A stretch of DNA of 55,870 nucleotides from Candidatus Delongbacteria bacterium (GTDB lineage Bacteria > UBA4055): assembly GCA_016937995.1 (NCBI GenBank), contig JAFGVM010000005.1, positions 1-55,870 on the forward strand. Direction: 5' to 3'. The first letter of the stretch is position 1, and every line of letters starts with the position of its first letter. The position numbers were made by a program, and so were the translations under genes. The notes beneath the pieces were generated by a model. It worked only from the letters and a program-made list of their open reading frames with translations. It was not told where the DNA came from and searched no databases. Positions 34,690 through 44,064 of the stretch are shown here, in pieces.

Positions 34690-35853
34690 ATGAAGTTCAA
34701 GCCAGACTATAACGGTGGAAGTATTGTTAACCTGATGAGTACGATATCAGGATGTTTCAATGTTGATTCAAAATATTCTGAACTCAGAGATTTACCTTCA
34801 AGTGACCTAAAGAAATATGATAATATCGTTACACTTGTGATCGATGGTCTTGGATATAAGTTCGTTGATAATACCAGAGATAATTTGATAAAAGACAACG
34901 TTATCAGTAAGATCACATCAGTATTTCCTACGACAACAGCAGCTTGTATTACAAGTTTTGCAACCGGGTTAGCTCCTCTGAATCACGGAATAACAGGCTG
35001 GTTCATGAAAGTTAAGAAAGGTAGAAAAGTTTTTCCGTCCACGATACTGCTTTTTAATAACAGGAGAACAGGAAAGCTTTTAACAGAATACCGGATCGAT
35101 CCAATAGATGTGTTCATCGATAACAGGTTATCCAGAAAGATAAATGATATCACTGTGATCCATCCGGAAGCAATCAATAACTCTACATATTCGAACTATA
35201 TGCTTGACGGTGCAACGAAGCTGAATTATAAAGATCTTAAGGATTATTTTTCAGTAACAGCCCAAGCAGTTAAAAAGAGAAGTAAAACAAAAAAATACAT
35301 TTACTCTTACTTGCCTGATTTTGATGGTTATTTCCATGAATTGGGCGGCAAAAGCAAGGAAGTGAAAGATCTATATGCTAAGATCAACTCCGAGTTGGAG
35401 ATTTTTCTGAAGAACATTAAAGATACAAATACTCTTGTGCTGATCACCGCTGATCATGGACTGAAAAATAATGACCATGCCTCAAGATTCAATATGAATG
35501 AGTTTCCTGAGATCGTTGATCTACTCAATTTCCCGCTTTGTGGTGAACCGAGAGCAGCATATTGCTATGTAAAGAGAGGGAAAAAAGAGGAATTTGAAAA
35601 TCTGGTAAAGAAAAAATTGGGCCATGCTTTTGATATTGTAAAAAGTACTGATATGATCGATCAAGGATATTTTGGGTTATATGATGCACTTCCAGCCTTC
35701 AAATACAGGGTTGGAGATTATATCCTAATGGCTAAGAAAAATTATATAATCAAAGATTTTCTTCCAAGAGAGGAAGTTAAACATCATATGGCTGATCATG
35801 GTGGACTGAGTGAAGAGGAATTATTTGTACCATTGTGTGTATTCGAGGTATAA
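34690..35853 (+). CDS. Type I phosphodiesterase/nucleotide pyrophosphatase family protein
   Basis: A 387-residue metal-dependent hydrolase of the alkaline phosphatase superfamily. The metal and nucleophile sites are recognisable: D52 (LVIDGLG), the nucleophile Thr in FPTTTAACITSFATG (79-93), DFDGYFHELG, ITADHG and the C-terminal MADHGG. There is no signal peptide, so it appears cytoplasmic, unlike many secreted relatives. The substrate (nucleotide, phosphonate or lipid phosphodiester) cannot be told from sequence. nadC follows after a repeat-filled gap. Confidence 0.82.
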   Translation: MKFKPDYNGGSIVNLMSTISGCFNVDSKYSELRDLPSSDLKKYDNIVTLVIDGLGYKFVDNTRDNLIKDNVISKITSVFPTTTAACITSFATGLAPLNHGITGWFMKVKKGRKVFPSTILLFNNRRTGKLLTEYRIDPIDVFIDNRLSRKINDITVIHPEAINNSTYSNYMLDGATKLNYKDLKDYFSVTAQAVKKRSKTKKYIYSYLPDFDGYFHELGGKSKEVKDLYAKINSELEIFLKNIKDTNTLVLITADHGLKNNDHASRFNMNEFPEIVDLLNFPLCGEPRAAYCYVKRGKKEEFENLVKKKLGHAFDIVKSTDMIDQGYFGLYDALPAFKYRVGDYILMAKKNYIIKDFLPREEVKHHMADHGGLSEEELFVPLCVFEV

Positions 35854-35886
35854 ATAAATTGACAGTTGGCAATGGACTATTATTCT

Positions 35887-35963
35887 GTAGGGGGAAGGCT
35901 CCTACGTCTTCCCGCATCGTAGAAAACAAGATTGCAGCGGATCAAAGGTCCTCGCAATGACAA
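35887..35963. repeat. GTAGGGG and GTCAT hairpin repeats joined upstream of nadC
   Basis: GTAGGGGGAAG ... CTTCCCGC (35887-35915) pairs GGGAAG with CTTCCC. A minus-oriented GTCAT element (35929-35963) follows: GTCAT, TGCGAGGA ... TCCGCTGCA, ATCT. Its last bases touch the nadC ribosome binding site AAAGGA (35962-35967). Confidence 0.65.
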
Positions 35964-35973
35964 AGGAAAAAAC

Positions 35974-36813
35974 ATGGAATTAAAATACAAAGAACTGATA
36001 AAATTAGCATTCGATGAGGATCTTGATAAGATCGGGGATATAACTACAAATTCAATTATACCTGTAGAACAGGAAGGTAAAGCGATCCTTAAAGCTAAGG
36101 AAAATGGGGTAGTATCAGGTATTCAGGTTTTTAAAGATTGCTTCGAATATATCGATGAAACTGTAAAGGTAGAATTTTTTATCTCTGATGGTGATAAAGT
36201 AGCTGTTGGAGATATTGTAGCTACTATCAACGGTAAGTTGAATTCGATCCTGAAAGCAGAAAGAACAGCTTTGAACTTTATTCAGAGAATGTCGGGTATT
36301 TCTACTCTAACTTCGAAATTCAGCAAAAAACTGCAAGGGACTGATACTAAAATTCTCGATACAAGGAAAACATTACCGGGGTTCAGATCTCTTGACAAAT
36401 ATGCAGTTAAAATGGGTGGTGGCAAAAATCACAGGATTGGACTATTTGATATGTTCCTTATCAAGGATAATCATGTAAAAGCTGCAGGATCAGTTGGAGA
36501 TGCTATCACAAAAGCCAAAGAATATAAAATGAAAAACTCACTTGACGTAAAGATCGAAGTAGAGATCAGGAATATTGATGAATTCAAAGAAGCTTTACAG
36601 TTCGGTGCTGATATTATTATGCTTGACAATATGAGCAGAGAAGAAATCATTGAGTGTGTGAAGTTAAACGCCGGAACTTCAAAGCTAGAAATCTCCGGAA
36701 ATGTTACACTGGATAATATTGAGAGAATAGCTGATACAGGTGTAGATTATATTTCATCAGGAGCGTTGACGCACAGTGTAAAAGGGTTGGATCTAAGTTT
36801 GTTGGTAACGTAA
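35974..36813 (+). CDS. nadC: Nicotinate-nucleotide pyrophosphorylase (carboxylating)
   Basis: NadC joins quinolinate and PRPP to give nicotinate mononucleotide in de novo NAD synthesis. The 279-residue protein has the family motifs NFIQRMSGIST, DTRKTLPGFRSLDKYAVKMG, the HRIGLFDMFLIKDNH segment, EVEIRNIDE, MLDNMS and the C-terminal ISSGALTHSVKGLDLS. The frame is open upstream to 35932, but those codons come from the repeat; AAAGGA before the ATG at 35974 settles the start. nadA and nadB are not in the window. Confidence 0.94.
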   Translation: MELKYKELIKLAFDEDLDKIGDITTNSIIPVEQEGKAILKAKENGVVSGIQVFKDCFEYIDETVKVEFFISDGDKVAVGDIVATINGKLNSILKAERTALNFIQRMSGISTLTSKFSKKLQGTDTKILDTRKTLPGFRSLDKYAVKMGGGKNHRIGLFDMFLIKDNHVKAAGSVGDAITKAKEYKMKNSLDVKIEVEIRNIDEFKEALQFGADIIMLDNMSREEIIECVKLNAGTSKLEISGNVTLDNIERIADTGVDYISSGALTHSVKGLDLSLLVT

Positions 36814-36825
36814 ATAAAATGCATC

Positions 36826-36858
36826 TGTCATCCTCGTGCATCGGGATCTGCATGACAG
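36826..36858. repeat. GTCAT-type repeat downstream of nadC
   Basis: CTGTCATCC at the left and ATCTGCATGACAG at the right give GTCAT ... ATCT on the plus strand plus a second inverted ATGAC. The inner arms are imperfect. It lies 15 bases after nadC and 30 bases before the lipoprotein start. Confidence 0.55.
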
Positions 36859-36888
36859 AACAATAAGTCAGCAATGACATGGGAAAAT

Positions 36889-38514
36889 ATGAAAATAAAA
36901 ATCTTTAAATACATATCAATGATTTCAATGATCATTTTAGTATCATGTGCAACTGACTATAGGCGATGGCCATCGGGTGGTATTGAAGATAGGATATCTC
37001 CTACTATCACATACTTTACTCCTGAGATAGGATCTTTAAACCAAGATAAGGATATTGTTGCTGAAATAGAGTTTGATGAATTCATTGATTATGCTTCGAC
37101 AAGAAATGCTATCACAATATCTCCATATTCAGCACAAGACAGAAGCAGGATCACATGGTATGAAAAGAGCGTAAAGATAGAATTTTCTGAACTAGGAGAA
37201 GATCAAACTGTATTGATAGTAGTTAATACATCATTGAGCGATCTGAGAAAAAACACATTGAAGAATAATTTCATTTTGAATTTTTCTACGGGTTCAAAAA
37301 TTGACACGAAGGAATTTGCAGGAAAAGTGGATGGTGCAATAATAAACAAAAAAATAGAATTCCTGAATTATTCAAAACTCAAAGTTAACCTGTACAGAAA
37401 AGGTGATTTTCGTTTTTACGATATAAATAAGATAAATCCCGAGTATAGCATTGGAGTATCCTCGGATATGTCATATAAGTTCACCAATGTTTCGGCTGAT
37501 AATTATGTTCCGGTAGTTTGCTATGATAAAAATAACAACTCAAAGATCGAGCTTGATGATGAATATATTGCCCTGACAGATGTGATCGACCTTAAAACAA
37601 ATGATAAGCTGGACCACGATTTTACACTGGCTAAAATAGATACAATACCCCCTTTTATCAAAGATATTGTGATGAAAGAGTCTGATATTCTGGAGATTGT
37701 TCTCTCTGAAAATGTAAAAAATATCAAAAATATACTCTCAGAAATTACTCAAACGGATAATGTTATTGAGTATGAAGAGCTGTATGATATTGACATAAGG
37801 GATAAATTTTATATCAAGTCGAACAACCTTGATATCTCAAAAGAGATAACTGTTGTATTGAATGAAGTAACTGATATCTACTCAAATTCCATAAATGAAA
37901 AAATGCGATCAAAATCTGTTTTTGTTGGTGATAGTGTAAAAAGATCAATCCTCAGAATTAATTCGGATTTCAGCAGCAGTATTTTCAATGATCAAAAAAT
38001 TGCTGTAAAATACAATCTGATCGATCCTGATAGTTTATTTATAGAGTTGATCAGCAATGTGGATAGTTCAATAATTAATTTGAATGATATTGCTGAAAAA
38101 AAACTTTTTAAAACAGAAATTGATCTGTCTAAAAAAGTTATTGAAGATGGAAAATATTTATTGGCTGTAAAACGTGGAGAAAAATTAATTTTTTCAAAAA
38201 ATGTAAATCTTGAATCCGAGTTGGGATATGGTATTGTTTCAGGAGTAATGGAAGGTAGTTCAGGTTCGGTAAATATTATTTTTCAAAATTGTAAAAACAC
38301 GAACCTTTCATATTGCGAGAATGTTCAAACAACAGATTACAAGATCAAATTGAGACCGGGCAAATATCTTTGTGCAGCATACGAAGATACAAATAGTGAT
38401 GGAATATTCAGTTTGGATCATAATCAAAAGAGTATGGAAAGGTCAGTGTTTTTAAAAGATACTGTCCTAGTGAGGAAAAACTGGGAATCAGGAGATATTA
38501 ACTTTAAATTTTAG
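36889..38514 (+). CDS. Lipoprotein with SbsA-type Ig-like domain
   Basis: A 541-residue lipoprotein: signal segment 1-19, lipobox LVSC with Cys20, then an Ig-like domain of the SbsA/Big_5 kind (about 38-135; PTITYFTPEIGSLNQDKDIV, ISPYSAQDRSRITWYEKSVK, VNTSLSDLRKNTLKNNFILN). The rest is beta-rich and may hold more Ig-like units; near the C-terminus KIKLRPGKYLCAAYEDTNSD resembles the carboxypeptidase-regulatory-like fold seen in Bacteroidetes proteins of this type. GGGA lies before the ATG at 36889; an earlier ATG at 36874 belongs to the repeat region. It probably faces the periplasm or surface. Function unknown. Confidence 0.78.
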   Translation: MKIKIFKYISMISMIILVSCATDYRRWPSGGIEDRISPTITYFTPEIGSLNQDKDIVAEIEFDEFIDYASTRNAITISPYSAQDRSRITWYEKSVKIEFSELGEDQTVLIVVNTSLSDLRKNTLKNNFILNFSTGSKIDTKEFAGKVDGAIINKKIEFLNYSKLKVNLYRKGDFRFYDINKINPEYSIGVSSDMSYKFTNVSADNYVPVVCYDKNNNSKIELDDEYIALTDVIDLKTNDKLDHDFTLAKIDTIPPFIKDIVMKESDILEIVLSENVKNIKNILSEITQTDNVIEYEELYDIDIRDKFYIKSNNLDISKEITVVLNEVTDIYSNSINEKMRSKSVFVGDSVKRSILRINSDFSSSIFNDQKIAVKYNLIDPDSLFIELISNVDSSIINLNDIAEKKLFKTEIDLSKKVIEDGKYLLAVKRGEKLIFSKNVNLESELGYGIVSGVMEGSSGSVNIIFQNCKNTNLSYCENVQTTDYKIKLRPGKYLCAAYEDTNSDGIFSLDHNQKSMERSVFLKDTVLVRKNWESGDINFKF

Positions 38515-38530
38515 AAATTGAGGAGATTTT

Positions 38531-39598
38531 ATGTACGCATTGATCATGGCTGGAGGTGTCGGAGCGAGATTCTGGCCGAAAAGCCGTTTGAGAACACCTA
38601 AACATCTTTTAAAAATAATAAACGATAAAACCATGCTTGAAAACACAGTCTCTCGCCTTGATTCTTTGATAAAACGGGATGATTGTTATATAATCACCAA
38701 CAAGGAGCAAAAAACGAATGTTGCTACAAATGTAGAGAATTTCAATATGGAAAATATTATTTCCGAACCTTTAGGAAGGAATACTGCTGCAGCGATCGGT
38801 TATGGAGCAATAAAACTTCTGCAAAAGGATAAAGATGCAATTATGGTCGTTCTACCCGCTGATCATTACATAAAAAACGTGGATGAGTTTTCAAAAATTG
38901 TAACTACTGCTGCTGATTACTGTGAAAAAAATGATGATTGTCTGATCACGATCGGGATCGAACCGACCCACCCTGAAACGGGATACGGTTATATCCAGAT
39001 CGGAAAGGATGCGGGATATGGAGCATTCGAAGTGAAATCTTTTGCTGAAAAACCAAATTTTGAAACGGCAGTGAGATTTCTTGAGAACGGAGATTTTTAT
39101 TGGAACAGTGGTATGTTCATCTGGAAAGCATCTACGATCTTGAATGAGATAAAAAAACATATTCCTGATCTTTTCGAAAGTTTAATGAACCTGAAACAGG
39201 CTTTGGAAGACAATGATTCAAATGATGTTATTGAAAGGATATATTCAGAAATGAAATCAATTTCAATTGATTACGGTGTGATGGAGAAAGCTGAAAATGT
39301 AAAAGTATTTGTTGGTGATTTCGGATGGTCTGATGTTGGAAGCTGGTTTGAAATATACAGGATGAAAGATAAAGACAGTGATGAAAATGTTATTGATGCA
39401 AATTTTATCTCAGTTGATACAAAGGGATGTTATATAGTATCGGATAACAAGGAAAAACTAATAACCACGATAGGGATTCAGGATATGGCTGTTATTGATA
39501 CCGATGATTCACTTTTGATAACTCCTTTATCAAGATCACAGGATGTAAAAGAACTTGTAGAGAAGCTTAAGGCAAAAAAATACATCGATGTACTTTAG
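38531..39598 (+). CDS. manC: Mannose-1-phosphate guanylyltransferase
   Basis: This enzyme makes GDP-mannose from GTP and mannose 1-phosphate for glycan synthesis. The 355-residue protein begins with the nucleotide-binding signature MAGGVGARFWPKSR (6-19) and PKHLL, and has EPLGRNTAAAIG, LPADHYI, ETGYGYIQ, FAEKP and WNSGMFIW in the expected order. It lacks the C-terminal cupin isomerase domain of bifunctional ManC proteins, so it is monofunctional. GAGGAGA precedes the ATG. The other GDP-mannose genes are not nearby. Confidence 0.9.
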   Translation: MYALIMAGGVGARFWPKSRLRTPKHLLKIINDKTMLENTVSRLDSLIKRDDCYIITNKEQKTNVATNVENFNMENIISEPLGRNTAAAIGYGAIKLLQKDKDAIMVVLPADHYIKNVDEFSKIVTTAADYCEKNDDCLITIGIEPTHPETGYGYIQIGKDAGYGAFEVKSFAEKPNFETAVRFLENGDFYWNSGMFIWKASTILNEIKKHIPDLFESLMNLKQALEDNDSNDVIERIYSEMKSISIDYGVMEKAENVKVFVGDFGWSDVGSWFEIYRMKDKDSDENVIDANFISVDTKGCYIVSDNKEKLITTIGIQDMAVIDTDDSLLITPLSRSQDVKELVEKLKAKKYIDVL

Positions 39599-39667
39599 TT
39601 AACTCTCAACTGCGAACTTTAAGTTTTGCAGAAGATATGTTGATTTAAGTGTTAAATGGAGGTAATC

Positions 39668-40366
39668 ATGGATGATAAAAGAAAACAGGAATTTTTAAAA
39701 TCGATATCATTATGTGAAAATATGAATGATAATGATATTCAGACAATATCAGAGCATTGCAGGATCAAGAGTTATAAAAAGAAGAACGTAATTTTTCTTG
39801 AGAGTGATCAGGGAAGTATGTTGTATCTGATATATTCAGGGCGTGTTAAAATAACAAAATTGAACGAAGAAGGCAATGAAGTGATACTGACTATTCTGGG
39901 TGACGGTGATTATTTTGGAGAAATGTCCTTACTAGACGATCAGGATAGAAATGCAAATGCAATTGCAATGGATGATGTAGAGTTATTGACTATAACAAAA
40001 AACGAATTCGTTAATCTAATCATTACAAACCCAACTTTATCACTAAATCTTCTAAAAACTTTTGCGATAAGACTGAGAGTCACAGACATCAGAATGAAAA
40101 GTTTCTTTTTAGATGATGCTCAGAAAAAAGTAATAATCACTCTTCATAATCTTGCAGAGAACATGGGTATAAGGGACGGGGATGATATCATAATCGTTGA
40201 AGTCCCAAATCAGACAGATCTGGCAAATATGACCGGAATATCAAGAGAGACACTTTCCAGGATCATAAATAAATTTGAAATAAACAATATAATTGAAAGA
40301 CAGAATAAGAACTTCAAAATACTGAAATACAAAGAATTCGTCCAGAGATTCATCGATAATGACTAA
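39668..40366 (+). CDS. Crp/Fnr family transcriptional regulator
   Basis: A 232-residue regulator, the second of this family in the window. The cyclic-nucleotide-binding-like domain (about 10-125) contains GSMLYLIYSGRVKI and GDGDYFGEMSLLDDQDRNAN, closer to the CRP phosphate-binding cassette than the copy at 21915. The C-terminal winged helix has QTDLANMTGISRETLSRIIN. An ATG at 39656 is in frame, but GGAGG (39658-39662) serves the ATG at 39668. Its end overlaps the PHP gene by eight bases, so the two are probably co-translated. Confidence 0.86.
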   Translation: MDDKRKQEFLKSISLCENMNDNDIQTISEHCRIKSYKKKNVIFLESDQGSMLYLIYSGRVKITKLNEEGNEVILTILGDGDYFGEMSLLDDQDRNANAIAMDDVELLTITKNEFVNLIITNPTLSLNLLKTFAIRLRVTDIRMKSFFLDDAQKKVIITLHNLAENMGIRDGDDIIIVEVPNQTDLANMTGISRETLSRIINKFEINNIIERQNKNFKILKYKEFVQRFIDND

Positions 40367-41195
40367 ATATGCAGATCTTCATATTCATTCAACACATTCT
40401 GACGGTTTGTTGACTGTAAAAGAGATCTTTGAGTATGCGAATAAAAGAAAATTAAAAGCAATAAGCATTACAGACCATGATTCAATTAGCGCTAATTTAG
40501 ATGCGGAGCAGTATTCTGATAAATTTAAAATTGAGTTCATTAAGGGAATTGAACTCTCTTCAGAATACAACAATATGGACATACACTTACTGGGCTATTT
40601 TTTTGATCACAGAAATAAAAAGCTTAATCAATATATTAAAAAATTCAAAGAAGTCAGGGTTGACAGGGCAAAAAAAATAGTAAAACTTCTACAAAAGGAT
40701 AAGATCGATATAACTTTTAAGGAAGTTGAGGAGATCTCAGATAACGGTGCGATCGCAAGACCACATTTAGCACATCTGTTGGTTAAAAAAAAATATGCAT
40801 ATAATTTCCATGATGCATTTAGCAGATATTTAAATGAAAATTCAAAATATTATGTAAAAAAATTTAAAATAAGTATTCCTGATGCAGTAAATCTAATTCA
40901 TGAAGCTGGTGGTCTTGTTTTTGCTGCTCATCCTCTGTATTTAAGAGATCATCCTGAAATGATCGATATTCTGATCGAATCGGGTATAGATGGTTTAGAA
41001 ACGATACATTCTTCCTATGATGAGGACTTTGAAAGGAAGATCAATGACCTTGCAGATCTTCATAAATTATTAAAATCAGGTGGGAGTGATTGTCACGGTG
41101 GAAGAAAATATGGAAAACTCATACTCGGAAAATTCAAAATTACTTACGATAGAATTGAAAAAATGAAGTATGCTTTAAAAAAAATTAAATCGTAG
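40359..41195 (+). CDS. PHP domain phosphoesterase (RNase AM/TrpH family)
   Basis: A 278-residue metal-dependent phosphoesterase. The PHP motifs are DLHIHSTHSDG (6-16, with H8, H10 and D15), ITDHDS, GIELSSEYNNMDIHLLGYFF, AHP and GGSDCHGG near residue 245. Characterised relatives (YciV/RNase AM) trim oligonucleotides or 3',5'-nucleoside bisphosphates; which activity applies here is not visible. The start overlaps the Crp/Fnr gene by eight bases. Confidence 0.85.
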   Translation: MTKYADLHIHSTHSDGLLTVKEIFEYANKRKLKAISITDHDSISANLDAEQYSDKFKIEFIKGIELSSEYNNMDIHLLGYFFDHRNKKLNQYIKKFKEVRVDRAKKIVKLLQKDKIDITFKEVEEISDNGAIARPHLAHLLVKKKYAYNFHDAFSRYLNENSKYYVKKFKISIPDAVNLIHEAGGLVFAAHPLYLRDHPEMIDILIESGIDGLETIHSSYDEDFERKINDLADLHKLLKSGGSDCHGGRKYGKLILGKFKITYDRIEKMKYALKKIKS

Positions 41196-41254
41196 AGGAT
41201 GCAGGTATGCATCCCAGAAGTGATGTATAAGAGGAACGCATTCCTGCGTTCCGT
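41193..41254. repeat. Two tandem hairpin repeats upstream of gpsA
   Basis: GTAGAGGATGCA, loop GGTA, TGCATCC (stem 41198-41204 with 41209-41215), then AAGAGGAACGCA, loop TTCC, TGCGTTCC (stem 41233-41240 with 41245-41252). Both stems are perfect. Sixteen bases of the second recur inverted at 19901-19916. Confidence 0.65.
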
Positions 41255-41287
41255 ATGAATGTTAATGATTTAGGAAGGGTGTTAGAA

Positions 41288-42289
41288 ATGAAAATTGCAG
41301 TTCTAGGAGCAGGGGCCTGGGGTCTGGCCATAGCTGATGTTGTTGCAAAAAAAGACTTTGATGTTTCAGTGTGGGAATTTGATAAAAAAATATGCGACGA
41401 ACTTAATAAAAAGCGTTCAGTTGAGGATAAACTACCAGGTTATATAATACCAAAAAAAGTTATAATCACTAACGATATAGTAAGAACAGTTGAAGAATCT
41501 CAGATCATAATAAATGCAGTTCCAACACAATTTATTAGGAGCTATTTTGACAGGATCAGAGACATAGATTTTACCGAAAAAATAATTGTTAATGTTTCCA
41601 AGGGTATAGAAGTTTCAACTGGGAAAGATATCCGTCAAATGTTCATAACAGAATTCAAAACTATAACAGATGAGAATTTTGTAATTCTTGCAGGACCGTC
41701 ATTTGCAAAAGAGGTGGCTGTTGATTCAACCCCGACAGCTATGGTAAGTGCAAGTAAAAATCTGGAAGCTGCAGATTTGATCAGAGATGTATTCTCTTCA
41801 CCGTATTTTAGAGTGTATTCCAATGACGATGTTATAGGTGTTGAGATCGGAGGAAGTATTAAGAATATCATGGCCATTTCTGCCGGAATGATCGATGGAC
41901 TGGGCCTTGGGAATAATACGAAAGCAGCTTTATTGACCAGGGGATTAGCTGAAATGGTGAGATTCGGGATGGCTGAAGGAGCCAAAAGAGAAACATTTTC
42001 AGGCCTTTCTGGAATAGGTGATCTAATACTCACTTGTAATTCAAGTTTATCGAGAAACTGGCAGGTGGGCAACAGACTTGCCAAGGGAGAAACACTTGAG
42101 CATATATTAAGTACAATGAACATGGTGGCAGAAGGTGTTGAAACAACAAGGATCGTGTACAAATTGGCAAATGATAAAAATATTGAAATGCCGATAGTTA
42201 ACAGTGTATTTAAAATACTGTTTGAAGGTCTTGAACCAAAAAAAGGTTTATCCGAATTAATGACCAGAGAGAACAAGAAAGAGGATTAG
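41288..42289 (+). CDS. gpsA: Glycerol-3-phosphate dehydrogenase [NAD(P)+]
   Basis: GpsA reduces dihydroxyacetone phosphate to sn-glycerol 3-phosphate for phospholipid synthesis. The 333-residue protein has the Rossmann motif GAGAWG (7-12), NAVPTQFIR, VSKGIE, LAGPSFAKEV and the C-terminal segment with ISAGMIDGLGLGNNTKAALLTRG carrying the catalytic-site Lys. The frame is open upstream to an ATG at 41255 directly after the repeat, but the ATG at 41288 gives the family start MKIAVLGAGAWG, with AGGAAGGG upstream. Confidence 0.94.
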   Translation: MKIAVLGAGAWGLAIADVVAKKDFDVSVWEFDKKICDELNKKRSVEDKLPGYIIPKKVIITNDIVRTVEESQIIINAVPTQFIRSYFDRIRDIDFTEKIIVNVSKGIEVSTGKDIRQMFITEFKTITDENFVILAGPSFAKEVAVDSTPTAMVSASKNLEAADLIRDVFSSPYFRVYSNDDVIGVEIGGSIKNIMAISAGMIDGLGLGNNTKAALLTRGLAEMVRFGMAEGAKRETFSGLSGIGDLILTCNSSLSRNWQVGNRLAKGETLEHILSTMNMVAEGVETTRIVYKLANDKNIEMPIVNSVFKILFEGLEPKKGLSELMTRENKKED

Positions 42290-42382
42290 GTAAGTTAAAA
42301 GTGACCAGTGATCAGTGTCCTGCGGTATGTTTACATGGTGGATCGAAATCACAATGTCAGTTAAATAAACAGGTACGAATTT
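42290..42382. repeat. Short intergenic region with a CAGTG-type repeat
   Basis: The gap between gpsA and the ChaN-like gene contains GTGACCAGTGATCAGTG (42301-42317), a variant of the CAGTGGTCAGTGG repeat at 7173 and 19880. The rest shows nothing recognisable. Confidence 0.4.
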
Positions 42383-43258
42383 ATGAAAAAATACAAGCTC
42401 TTAATACCGATCATCATCTTATGGAGTTCAATTATGATTGCAGAAACAAAGAGTTTTAAACTCTACAATTCAAGTTTGGACAGCGTTGATTATAGCACAA
42501 TGATCTGTGATCTAGCTGATTGTGATGTTTTATTCTTTGGAGAACTTCATAATAGTATTGAAGCTCATGATCTTGAACTGAAGATCACAAGGGATCTTTT
42601 TGAAAAGAGAGATGGTAAATTAACCCTCGGGGCAGAGATGTTCGAGACAGACAATCAGCTTACTATTGACGAATATTTCAGCGATTTTTATAAAGCCGAT
42701 AAATTTGAATCTGATGTTCGATTATGGCCAAATTATAAGACAGATTATAAACCTTTAGTTGAATTCGCCAAAGAAAACAGCCTAAGGTTCATAGCAACAA
42801 ATATACCTAGGAGATATGCCTCAATGGTATTTTACGGGGGATTTGAAGCTCTTGCTAAGTTGTCTGAAAGAGCAAAAGAGTATGTTGTTCCAGATCCGGT
42901 GGAATTCGATCCTGAACTTTCATGTTATAAAAAAATGTCTCAAATGAGCATGCCTTCAATGGGGCACGGTACTGATAAAAAGTATTTCGCTCAGGCACAG
43001 GCAATTAAGGATGCTACTATGGGTTATTTTATAGCTGAAAATATTGAAAAAGAAAAAATGTTCATTCATTACAACGGTAGTTTTCATTCAGACGATCATG
43101 TTGGAATAATCTGGTATTTAAATAAATACAAACCCGGTTTGAAGATCAAGACCATTACTACTATTTTAGAGAAAGATATAAACACGCCTGATATAGTCAA
43201 TGCAGGTAAGGCGGACTATATATTAGTTGTAGACGAAAACGCAAAAACCAGTTATTAA
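42383..43258 (+). CDS. ChaN family (DUF399) probable haem-binding protein
   Basis: A 291-residue protein with an N-terminal signal or anchor segment (about 1-21) and a ChaN domain (Pfam PF04187): DVLFFGELHNSIEAHDLELK, LGAEMFE, IATNIPRRYASMVFYGGF, AQAQAIKDATMGYFIAE and IHYNGSFHSDDHVGI. Campylobacter ChaN is an iron-regulated haem-binding lipoprotein; the fold is related to the Tiki/TraB proteases, so a hydrolase role is also possible. No lipobox is evident here. No iron-uptake genes are adjacent. Confidence 0.8.
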   Translation: MKKYKLLIPIIILWSSIMIAETKSFKLYNSSLDSVDYSTMICDLADCDVLFFGELHNSIEAHDLELKITRDLFEKRDGKLTLGAEMFETDNQLTIDEYFSDFYKADKFESDVRLWPNYKTDYKPLVEFAKENSLRFIATNIPRRYASMVFYGGFEALAKLSERAKEYVVPDPVEFDPELSCYKKMSQMSMPSMGHGTDKKYFAQAQAIKDATMGYFIAENIEKEKMFIHYNGSFHSDDHVGIIWYLNKYKPGLKIKTITTILEKDINTPDIVNAGKADYILVVDENAKTSY

Positions 43259-43278
43259 ATATAGTTGAGATTTATAAA

Positions 43279-44007
43279 TTGAAAATTGAGAATTCAGGTA
43301 AATTATATATTGTTTCAACTCCGATAGGTAATCTGGGGGATATGACATTCAGAGCAGTGGAAACCTTAAAGAACTGTGATCTGATTGCCTGTGAGGATAC
43401 AAGGCGTACAGGTCTGTTGCTGAAAGAATTTGATATAGATACAAACCTTACAAGTTATCACGATCACAATAAGAACTACAGATCAGATCAGATCCTCCAG
43501 AAAATTCTCAACGGTCAGAATATCGCTATTGTTTCTGATGCCGGGACACCATGTATTTCAGATCCCGGTTTTGTTATAGTAAGAGCAGCGAGAGAGCAAA
43601 ACATAGAAGTCATTGGAGTTCCCGGAGCAACTGCTGCAATAAATGCCTTAGCAGTTTCGGGTATGCCGACAGACAGATTTGTATTTGAAGGTTTCTTACC
43701 CCACAAAAAAGGAAGAAGGTCCAGACTGGATGCAATAAAAGATGAGGAAAGAACGTTAATACTATATGAATCAGTTCATAGGATAGTTAAAACTGTTGAA
43801 GAGTTAAAGCTCTATTTCAATGATAGAAAAGTGGCTGTTCTCAGAGAAATGACAAAGACATATGAAGAATTTATCTCAGGTACTTTTGATGAGGTAATAT
43901 CACATTTTAATGAAAGTGATCCTAAAGGAGAGTTCGTTATAGTCATTGAAGCCAGAAGATCAGAGAAAAAAGTTAAGATCAATAAATATAAAAGCAGTGA
44001 CCATTGA
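43279..44007 (+). CDS. rsmI: 16S rRNA (cytidine(1402)-2'-O)-methyltransferase
   Basis: RsmI 2'-O-methylates C1402 of 16S rRNA. The 242-residue protein has the tetrapyrrole-methylase-like fold with IVSTPIGNLGDMTFRAVETL, CEDTRRTG, SYHDHN, VSDAGTPCISDPG, GVPGATAAINAL and FVFEGFLPHKKGRR, all typical of true RsmI. Translation seems to start at the TTG at 43279, since no ATG or GTG is present before the conserved N-terminus. A related gene lies at 45722. Confidence 0.9.
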   Translation: MKIENSGKLYIVSTPIGNLGDMTFRAVETLKNCDLIACEDTRRTGLLLKEFDIDTNLTSYHDHNKNYRSDQILQKILNGQNIAIVSDAGTPCISDPGFVIVRAAREQNIEVIGVPGATAAINALAVSGMPTDRFVFEGFLPHKKGRRSRLDAIKDEERTLILYESVHRIVKTVEELKLYFNDRKVAVLREMTKTYEEFISGTFDEVISHFNESDPKGEFVIVIEARRSEKKVKINKYKSSDH

Positions 44008-44064
44008 GAGATAGATCTGAATTCTAACTTTTAATTGTTAAATTTTAAATAAATGGAGATCACC

